DNA of 5,703 nt from Tannerellaceae bacterium (GTDB lineage: Bacteria > Bacteroidota > Bacteroidia > Bacteroidales > Tannerellaceae). The position numbers and the translations under genes are program-made. This document shows, one piece after another, positions 1 through 4,812 of the stretch. How positions within the stretch are numbered: the first letter of the stretch is position 1; every line of letters begins with the position of its first letter. Under the pieces are notes generated by a model that had not been told where the DNA came from, ran no database searches, and saw only the letters and a program-made list of their open reading frames with translations. The DNA is taken from contig JAISCM010000010.1 in assembly GCA_031265595.1 (NCBI GenBank), positions 1 to 5,703 on the forward strand, read 5' to 3'.

Positions 1-60
1 TATGGTTATGGGCATTATGGCTATGGCGCTTATGGCTATGGTTATGGGGATAAAGCGTAG
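1..60 (+). CDS. 3' end of a gene with a Tyr-Gly-rich C-terminal tail (probable capsule BY-kinase, Wzc-like)
   Basis: Frame 1 from the first base gives 19 residues of alternating Tyr and Gly with one His and two Ala, ending Gly-Asp-Lys-Ala, then TAG at 58-60. Seven Tyr occur in 19 residues. C-terminal tyrosine clusters are known from bacterial tyrosine autokinases of the Wzc family, which control chain length and export of capsular and exopolysaccharides in the inner membrane. Bacteroidetes members often end in such YG runs. The assignment rests only on this tail: no Walker motif or transmembrane segment is in the window, and another low-complexity Gly-Tyr protein is possible. The gene runs into the window from the left and is convergent with the PUL genes. 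No clear terminator with a T-run follows it. Confidence 0.55.
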   Translation, partial: YGYGHYGYGAYGYGYGDKA

Positions 61-142
61 GTTCAGAGCTCCTGACCGTAGCATTGCAACTATCACTCAT
101 AGAGAATTATACAAGATACATTATCGCAAACTGTAAAAGTCG

Positions 143-150
143 TATATTTG
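143..150 (+). promoter_or_regulatory. Bacteroides-type -7 element (TATATTTG)
   Basis: TATATTTG matches the Bacteroides primary sigma factor -7 consensus TAnnTTTG exactly. The expected -33 TTTG is poor: only TTATCG lies near the right distance, at 121-126. The element sits 23 nt upstream of the ATG at 174. The leader between them carries a tandem 7-mer, AAGAGTA at 153-159 and again at 160-166, which is purine-rich and may serve as ribosome binding site. It would drive the short ORF that follows. Confidence 0.4.
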
Positions 151-173
151 CAAAGAGTAAAGAGTAAAAAGAT

Positions 174-281
174 ATGCAGATCCAATTACCCTTATTTTCG
201 TCAGAGACAAAACTGATAAATATGACCATAGGCTATATGGAACATGACGGCTTTCGTTATTATTTGCATATACGAAGATAA
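174..281 (+). pseudogene. 35-codon ORF, probable 5' remnant of a longer Bacteroides HTH/transposase-like gene
   Basis: ATG at 174 opens 35 codons beginning MQIQLPLF, with a later Asp-Gly-Phe-Arg-Tyr-Tyr-Leu-His stretch, then Ile-Arg-Arg and TAA at 279-281. From memory, this opening followed by a Phe-x-Tyr-Tyr-Leu-His segment resembles the N-terminus of a widespread Bacteroides family of about 150-200 residues. Members carry a helix-turn-helix and are sometimes annotated as transposase-like; I could not check this. The similarity seems to stop right after Tyr-Tyr-Leu-His, and a palindromic element begins three bases past the stop, which suggests truncation at that point. A TAnnTTTG element and a purine-rich leader lie just upstream, so the 5' signals of the original gene may survive. 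Alternatively it is a genuine short peptide gene or chance. Confidence 0.4.
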
Positions 282-353
282 ACAGGTACGTTTCACCCCT
301 TCCTGCGCTGGAAGAGAGTTTCAGGCGCTTAGCGAAAGGTGAAACGTACCGTT
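281..353. repeat. Palindromic element folding as a long stem with two inner hairpins
   Basis: GGTACGTTTCACC at 285-297 is the exact reverse complement of 338-350. AAC/GTT (281-283 with 351-353) extends the stem past one bulged base at 284. Inside the stem lie two further hairpins: CTTCC/GGAAG at 299-303 and 310-314, and TTTC plus GC at 319-326 pairing with GCGAAA at 332-337 across a two-base bulge. The whole can fold as a three-way junction on either strand. There is no T-run after it on the plus strand (GTTAAAAAAG follows), so it is not a canonical intrinsic terminator. Its form suits a dispersed palindromic repeat or small non-autonomous element, but only this copy is in the window. It lies between convergent genes and could still block transcription from either side. 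Confidence 0.6.
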
Positions 354-434
354 AAAAAAGCTACTACATCAGGGCCGTCTTTAACTTGGATTACTCATTG
401 AGTTGCTCTGTTTAATTATTGCAATAACAACCGG

Positions 435-2903
435 TTATCTAAAAACCAGCCACGTTGTAGCTTTGGTATCTGTATTGGTAGTGAAGCGTATCCAGCGAGC
501 CTCGAAGTCGTTGGGCAGTTGATGGCTGAACGTTTCTCCCGCCTTGACGGCGAACGTCTGGTATTCCATCCAGTCCCCGTTGCCCGTTGGGTCTACTTCT
601 ATTGTGAATGCGACGTCTTGCCCGGCTTGGTGCGACAAGGAAAGTTCTTTTTTGTCATAGAAGGCTACAAGGTAAGGATCCGAAGGAATTCCCTTCATTA
701 CGTCCGAATCTTTCCACGGGCCTCCTTGCCCGACAGGCTTGCCCAGCTTCCATAAATCGTCGATGACGCCTGCCCAGACAACTGCTTTCTTGTCGGCGGA
801 GGTAATGACGTGCGGATTGTCTTTCCCTTCTTCCGGCGTAATGCCTGTCAGGATGAGCATTCCCCGGTAGGAGGCATAATCGTTGATGCGGAAATCGTGA
901 GAAGATACCGGACGAATCTTAGCGTATCCATCGGCGTTCTCGGCAGGCAATTCATAGAAGGTTCCCATGCAGTTGAACAAATCTCTTTCGGTGGCCACTT
1001 CTCGGCAGATACGCAGCAGGGCCTTGTTTGTCAGTGGCCTGAAGGCTTCGTTCCCAAGCGGCAAACGCCATCTTCTTTCACTATCGTCAACAATTAATAC
1101 GGAACCGTTTTCTATCGTTACCGCCTGTTGAGGGATGGCAAACTTGGTACGGATGAAATCCGCTGTCTTGGCATCGTCCTTGCGCACCAGTTCCAACTTG
1201 TCGCCCATTTCGTAATAACCCGTTTCCGTCACGAAACCGTTTGCCGTTGTGTTGGCAAGGAGACCGAGCGCGCGCCGGTCGTCTCCCAGTCCGAACAACA
1301 GTCCGCCAGCGGTATTACTGTTTTCTACATGCGTCAGCCCTGCGAACATCTTGTCTGTGGTGATTGAACGGGCATCAGGAGTAGAATAGTTGAAACTTAC
1401 GGTCGTATATGTAGCCTTGTCTACCTTGACACGTATCCATTCGCCTTTTTCGGTGAAAGAGAGATGGGCCGACTTATCCGGTTCTACTTTGACGTCTTTT
1501 AGCTTGTTCCATTGGTTGTTGCCCGCAACGTCTACTTCAAACGTGTAAGTGACAGCCTGCTTCCCTCCGTTGCTTATCCAGCAGCTGCGTTTTTCCCATC
1601 CGTCGAACAAGAAAGGTTCCGATGCTTCGCCGGCCTTCACGTCTTCCTTTGCCCAGACAGCGCCTTCTGCCGTGGCGGGCCCCAACTCGTCTGGTTTAGA
1701 CAAGGAGGTGAACCAAAGGTTGGAGTTCGATTGTCCCGGCCCTTCGATATCGCCTTTAGCCTTGCGCTTGTTCAGAAACTCCTTTTGCGCTGAATCGTCG
1801 CATCCGAATACCAAGCCATCGTTCCAACGGGTAAAATCGCCGATTACTTTTAGATAGGCGGAGCGCGGACGTATGCCAGCCGTATTGTCGATGGCGAACG
1901 TGCCGGGGAATTTCCAGAACATCCCATGCATGGTCATAAGGTAATCAGGATTCGCCGCCGTTCCAATATCTCTGATACGCGGCCATTCGGTATTCCATCC
2001 GTGTCCCCCGTCGTAGCTGTGGCTTGCTTTGGGAAGGCGGAAAAAAGCCCAACCCTTTCTGGCGTCGCGCACTCCTACTAAGATGGATTTATAATCCCAT
2101 CCAGTAGCCCAGACAGGGTCTGTTTCCGGGTTGGCGTTTCCATGAATACCTCCCGGCCCCGTCACTTCCACAAACTGGTTGCGACGTACGGTTTTCCATT
2201 CCTTACCATTCCATTCGGCCAGCACCCCGGCTTCCACGTCGAACTTCTGAAGCGCCTCATTTGTGCCTTCTCCGTTGTTGGTGTAATACATTTGTCCCTG
2301 CCCGGCATACAAGCCTTTTCCATGAACGCCGGGAAGAAGGGCATTATTGGGATTGGCGTCGGTGTCATCCCTTTGGTTGTTTTTATTTGCATCCCTGTAG
2401 AGCATAGTCACTTCCAGGGTACGGACGTCTACTTCGTAGAAGCCCTCCTCCATCGTTCCATAATAGATTTTGTTTGCCGGATCGGTTAGATGGCGGGCAT
2501 TGCCGGTATGCCGTCCGGGCATCATGCTATAAGGAATCGCCCTTACAGCCCCTTTGCTGTCGATGGCATACGGGCCGATGAAAAGCTGGTCGCTTTCCTT
2601 ATGGATCATCCGGTTTGCAGGCGTACCCCCGATACTTTCCTTACGGACGATCTGCCTCAAATCCGGCGTCACCTCGTAGAGCTTGTCGGACGACCCATTG
2701 GGAAGATGCGGCCCGTAAGTGATGACCCACAGCCTGTCTGCCCAAGGAACAATGGCCCCGGTTCCACATTCCCCTTCACCGTTGTAATAAGCCAGATTAG
2801 GATAAATACCCGATATATTGTTTACAGGTTCGGGTTTGCTGCCTGGTGATTTGCAACCTGAAAACAACAGGATAGCGAATAAAAGAAAGAGATTTCTATA
2901 CAT
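435..2903 (-). CDS. Large surface lipoprotein of unknown function with beta-propeller-like and duplicated C-terminal modules
   Basis: The 822-residue product starts MYRNLFLLF and has a lipoprotein signal peptide with lipobox Phe-Ser-Gly-Cys (Cys17). It is probably an outer-membrane surface protein of the PUL. In-frame ATGs at 2912, 2927 and 2939 are alternative starts. The one at 2903 gives the most typical signal peptide, while the one at 2912 has GGAAA upstream. Residues about 32-430 are rich in short strands with Tyr, Trp and Gly, suggesting a beta-propeller. His-Gly recurs at His194, 254, 301 and 326, and 171-187 is an Asp/Asn-rich, calcium-loop-like segment. Residues 264-507 are repeated, degenerately, at 533-822. 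I believe similar proteins are common in Bacteroidetes, but I cannot name the family or an activity. Given its place after susC/susD-like genes, a polysaccharide lyase, hydrolase or glycan-binding role is inferred. Sampled rows look more GC-rich than the neighbours. Confidence 0.9.
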   Translation of the reverse strand: MYRNLFLLFAILLFSGCKSPGSKPEPVNNISGIYPNLAYYNGEGECGTGAIVPWADRLWVITYGPHLPNGSSDKLYEVTPDLRQIVRKESIGGTPANRMIHKESDQLFIGPYAIDSKGAVRAIPYSMMPGRHTGNARHLTDPANKIYYGTMEEGFYEVDVRTLEVTMLYRDANKNNQRDDTDANPNNALLPGVHGKGLYAGQGQMYYTNNGEGTNEALQKFDVEAGVLAEWNGKEWKTVRRNQFVEVTGPGGIHGNANPETDPVWATGWDYKSILVGVRDARKGWAFFRLPKASHSYDGGHGWNTEWPRIRDIGTAANPDYLMTMHGMFWKFPGTFAIDNTAGIRPRSAYLKVIGDFTRWNDGLVFGCDDSAQKEFLNKRKAKGDIEGPGQSNSNLWFTSLSKPDELGPATAEGAVWAKEDVKAGEASEPFLFDGWEKRSCWISNGGKQAVTYTFEVDVAGNNQWNKLKDVKVEPDKSAHLSFTEKGEWIRVKVDKATYTTVSFNYSTPDARSITTDKMFAGLTHVENSNTAGGLLFGLGDDRRALGLLANTTANGFVTETGYYEMGDKLELVRKDDAKTADFIRTKFAIPQQAVTIENGSVLIVDDSERRWRLPLGNEAFRPLTNKALLRICREVATERDLFNCMGTFYELPAENADGYAKIRPVSSHDFRINDYASYRGMLILTGITPEEGKDNPHVITSADKKAVVWAGVIDDLWKLGKPVGQGGPWKDSDVMKGIPSDPYLVAFYDKKELSLSHQAGQDVAFTIEVDPTGNGDWMEYQTFAVKAGETFSHQLPNDFEARWIRFTTNTDTKATTWLVFR
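438..1307 (-). repeat. Protein-level repeat unit 2 of the large lipoprotein (residues 533-822)
   Basis: Residues 709-801 align without gaps to 396-488 of unit 1, with 24 identities in 93 positions by my count. These include both Trp of the linker, the Ser-[ED]-Pro-[FY]-Leu pentad, Glu-Val-Asp, Gly-Asn and Trp-Ile-Arg shortly after. Further matches upstream are Arg-Leu-Pro, Met-Gly-x-Phe-[YW]-x-[LF]-Pro and Ile-Arg-Pro. Both units end in a strand containing Lys-Ala-Thr. The His-containing motifs of unit 1 are not retained, so unit 2 is more likely structural or carbohydrate-binding. Confidence 0.75.
1383..2114 (-). repeat. Protein-level repeat unit 1 of the large lipoprotein (residues 264-507)
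   Basis: This is the first copy of a tandem internal duplication. Landmarks in order are Arg-Leu-Pro, then Ser-His-Ser-Tyr-Asp-Gly-Gly-His-Gly-Trp, then Met-His-Gly-Met-Phe-Trp-Lys-Phe-Pro, Gly-Ile-Arg-Pro, a Trp-rich linker, Ser-Glu-Pro-Phe-Leu, and a strand-rich module ending in Lys-Ala-Thr and Phe-Asn-Tyr. The Asp-Gly-Gly-His-Gly-Trp motif is present here and missing in unit 2. Confidence 0.75.
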
Positions 2904-2948
2904 TATTATCATCTGTTTTTTTTCCATAAAGATATACATTATATATTA

Positions 2949-3041
2949 TTAGTTAATTATAGATGAACCATGCGGTGGCTTTACAATCGCCGGATAAAAG
3001 CATGCAATAAAAAATAAAAATGAAATTACTGTCTTTTTCAT
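2949..3041 (-). CDS. 30-codon ORF with signal-peptide-like N-terminus
   Basis: ATG at 3041 opens MKKTVISFLFFIAC and runs to TAA at 2949-2951, giving 30 residues. Two lysines, a hydrophobic core and Phe-Ile-Ala-Cys look like a lipoprotein signal peptide with Cys14 as lipidation site, leaving a 17-residue mature peptide. The start lies 14 bases after the stem-loop at 3056-3083 and the ORF fills most of the gap between two lipoprotein genes. It could be a tiny lipoprotein, but the better reading may be that it is the surviving 5' end of a deleted gene, because a different frame of the same DNA encodes a C-terminus like that of the downstream gene. Confidence 0.3.
   Translation of the reverse strand: MKKTVISFLFFIACFYPAIVKPPHGSSIIN
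2953..2991 (-). pseudogene. Possible 3' end of a lost paralog of the large lipoprotein gene
   Basis: Read in the frame ending with TAA at 2953-2955, the last residues are Gly-Asp-Cys-Lys-Ala-Thr-Ala-Trp-Phe-Ile-Tyr-Asn-stop. The large lipoprotein ends Asp-Thr-Lys-Ala-Thr-Thr-Trp-Leu-Val-Phe-Arg-stop: 5 of 11 identical, three more conservative, and the stop in register. Its internal repeat unit 1 also ends with a Lys-Ala-Thr strand. This suggests that a tandem paralog once lay here and that a deletion fused its tail to a signal-peptide start (3041) out of frame. The match is short, so chance cannot be excluded. Confidence 0.4.
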
Positions 3042-3055
3042 TTTAAATCGTATTT

Positions 3056-3083
3056 ATTTCCCCTCTCAAACGAGAGGGGAAAT
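3056..3083. promoter_or_regulatory. Perfect 12-bp intercistronic stem-loop after the SusD-like gene
   Basis: ATTTCCCCTCTC at 3056-3067 and its exact complement at 3072-3083 enclose a 4-base loop. The stem begins 12 bases downstream of the SusD-like stop codon. In the minus-strand transcript it is followed by AAATAAATACG rather than a U-run, so it does not look like a standard intrinsic terminator. Likely roles are protection of the upstream susC/susD-like mRNA from 3' exonucleases, partial termination, or an RNA processing site that lowers expression of the downstream lipoprotein gene. Confidence 0.65.
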
Positions 3084-3095
3084 TATAGTTAGTCA

Positions 3096-4802
3096 TTAAT
3101 AGCCGGGATTCTGTTTAAGATTGTCGTTGATCAGAATATCTTTGGAAGGTATCGGCCATAAATACTGGCGGTTTTTGTCAAACTGGCGTTGTGTGATCAG
3201 TTTGATCAACCCTTTTCCGTACATGCCTGAGAAATCAGCGATTCCGTCTTCGTCAATCGGTGGAACTTCAGGGAAGAACCATAGCCCCGGATTAACGACC
3301 TTATCACGTAGAGCATCCGGATCGAGCATGCCGTAATTCGGTTTGTTCAATACCTTTTCAGCCAGACGCCAACGGATGATATCCATATAACGGACTCCTT
3401 CATAAGCAAATTCCATCCGGCGTTCCGTCATGATGATACGCATCAGTTCCCGTGCATTCGTTGTGGTTACCGGCGGATATTCCGTAACAGCATTTCTGTC
3501 AACACTATACGCCCTTGCACGCACGTCATTGATGGCATCCAAAGCGGATTGGTCTATTTCTTCCAGTTTAACCTTGGCTTCTGCATACATCAGCAACACA
3601 TCGGCATAACGAAGTATAATCTTTGTAGGAGCAGCCTGCCAACTGTTGCCCATCCATGTTTCGTCAACTCCTTTCTTCCAGAGTAATCCGTTGAAAGAAG
3701 CGAATTGGGCATTTGAACGGGTATCATTGTTTATTTGCCTCCTGCCTGTTCCAAAGTTCATTACTTCCAGCGAATCAGGATGAGGCTCATACATGAATCC
3801 CAAATGTGGGGTATTAAATTCAACAATCGTAGCAACACATCTCGGATCTCTGTTTTCGAACGGTTGCCTCGGGTTGAAAAGAGGAGACTCATCAATAGGA
3901 AGGCCATCCGTACACAGGAATGAACAGAACAAATCCCAGGTAGGAGACCAGGCACCCCAGCCGCCGGCGTTTCTCGGAATAAAATCCTGGATGCCGACAA
4001 CTACCTTGAATTCAATTGAACGGGGAACTACGAAAAGAAATTCGTCTGAATAACCGGTAGTAGTTAAAAACAATGATGCAAAATCAGCATGAAGTTTATG
4101 TACACCCAAAGCCATACAGGCACCGGCTGCGGCTTTTGCCGTAGTGAAATCATCACAATACATCGCAATACGCGCTTTCATACCTAAAGCAGCTCCTTTT
4201 GTGGCCTTTTTCAACGCAGAACCGGTGTATGCAGCCGGTAATTTGTCTGCTGCAAAGTCGAAATCTTCATATACTTTTTGTAATACCTCGCTTTTGGGGC
4301 TGCGTCCCAGCGTAAACGCCTGTTCTATATCCAATGGCTCCGTATAATAAACCACATCTCCGAAATAGGAAATCAGACGGGAATATTGACATGCCCTGAT
4401 AAACCTGACTTCAGCTTCGTATTGTGCAAGTGTTGTAGCAGCTATTTCGTCTGCCGCTCTGTCCAGATTAACAAGTAATGTATTGCAACGGGTAATAGCC
4501 TTGTAAGAATTTAACCAATATTCCGTATTGGCCACACTCCATTCCCCGTTTATAGTTCCATTGACAACCGGGCTTACTGACTCCCGGTACATCCAATCGT
4601 CGGTACAAGCGTCCGGCCCATTCAGGTCTACGTTTAACGGAAAGAAAGCATCCTTATATAAATCATTTACTGACATGACAATTTCATCTTCCGTAGAATA
4701 CCATGTCTCAACCGATCCTTCAGCCAGGGGAGCCAGCTCCAGATCATTGCAAGAAGAGAATGCAGAAGATAACAGCAGTATAATTATAGGTAATTTTTTC
4801 AT
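3096..4802 (-). CDS. SusD-like (RagB/SusD family) outer-membrane glycan-binding lipoprotein
   Basis: A complete 568-residue protein, normal length for the family. ATG at 4802 gives MKKLPIIILLLSSAFSSC, with lipidated Cys18. An upstream in-frame ATG at 4868 is rejected because it lies inside the transporter gene and spoils the signal peptide. The N-terminal part matches SusD-like domains: Arg-Phe-Ile-Arg-Ala-Cys-Gln-Tyr with Tyr-Phe-Gly-Asp-Val (133-150), and a TPR-type helical stretch (199-238). The C-terminal SusD/RagB part has Arg-Asp-Pro-Arg (318-321), Arg-Tyr-Ala-Asp-Val-Leu-Leu-Met-Tyr-Ala-Glu-Ala (398-409), Asn-Asp-Val-Arg-Ala-Arg, Glu-Arg-Arg-x-Glu-Phe-Ala-Tyr-Glu-Gly (460-469) and a final Tyr-Leu-Trp-Pro-Ile-Pro with Lys-Gln-Asn-Pro-Gly-Tyr. 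Known family members cap the SusC-like channel and bind its glycan. The start is 10 nt from the transporter stop, so the two are cotranscribed. Substrate not deducible. Confidence 0.97.
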   Translation of the reverse strand: MKKLPIIILLLSSAFSSCNDLELAPLAEGSVETWYSTEDEIVMSVNDLYKDAFFPLNVDLNGPDACTDDWMYRESVSPVVNGTINGEWSVANTEYWLNSYKAITRCNTLLVNLDRAADEIAATTLAQYEAEVRFIRACQYSRLISYFGDVVYYTEPLDIEQAFTLGRSPKSEVLQKVYEDFDFAADKLPAAYTGSALKKATKGAALGMKARIAMYCDDFTTAKAAAGACMALGVHKLHADFASLFLTTTGYSDEFLFVVPRSIEFKVVVGIQDFIPRNAGGWGAWSPTWDLFCSFLCTDGLPIDESPLFNPRQPFENRDPRCVATIVEFNTPHLGFMYEPHPDSLEVMNFGTGRRQINNDTRSNAQFASFNGLLWKKGVDETWMGNSWQAAPTKIILRYADVLLMYAEAKVKLEEIDQSALDAINDVRARAYSVDRNAVTEYPPVTTTNARELMRIIMTERRMEFAYEGVRYMDIIRWRLAEKVLNKPNYGMLDPDALRDKVVNPGLWFFPEVPPIDEDGIADFSGMYGKGLIKLITQRQFDKNRQYLWPIPSKDILINDNLKQNPGY

Positions 4803-4812
4803 GACTTTGCAT

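Larger units (their letters stand above)
61..434. other. Intergenic region between the convergent left-end gene and the PUL
   Basis: This 374-base stretch has no intact recognisable gene. It contains the promoter-like element at 143-150, the truncated ORF at 174-281 and the palindromic element at 281-353. A perfect 12-base palindrome TTATTGCAATAA lies at 416-427, just beyond the stop codon of the large lipoprotein gene. A run of six A at 354-359 would read as six U in the minus-strand transcript, but no convincing stem lies just upstream of it, so a terminator for the PUL is not clear. I see nothing further in 61-120. Confidence 0.7.

Noticed and set aside
354..359. Six A on the plus strand (U-run in the minus transcript) as PUL terminator
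   Set aside because: No stable stem lies immediately upstream in the minus-strand direction. The strong hairpin at 281-353 comes after the U-run, not before it.
416..427. Perfect palindrome TTATTGCAATAA just after the large lipoprotein stop codon
   Set aside because: AT-rich 12-base palindromes are not rare in intergenic DNA. With no loop it makes a poor hairpin, and no partner site or known operator match is visible.
519..2849. Several plus-strand ORFs of 78-119 codons (519-755, 810-1097, 1128-1367, 1512-1793, 2142-2489, 2490-2849) opposite the large lipoprotein gene
   Set aside because: They lie antisense to a clearly coding frame, have Cys/Arg/Phe-rich compositions without domain motifs, and lack promoters or spacing of real genes. 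The relatively GC-rich coding strand leaves few stops on the other strand.
2986..3012. Leu-Leu-Ser-Gly-Asp-Cys-Lys in the gap as a second lipobox resembling the Ser-Gly-Cys-Lys of the large lipoprotein
   Set aside because: The Asp between Gly and Cys breaks the lipobox, the frame has no proper signal peptide start, and the C-terminal match with an in-register stop explains the same bases better.
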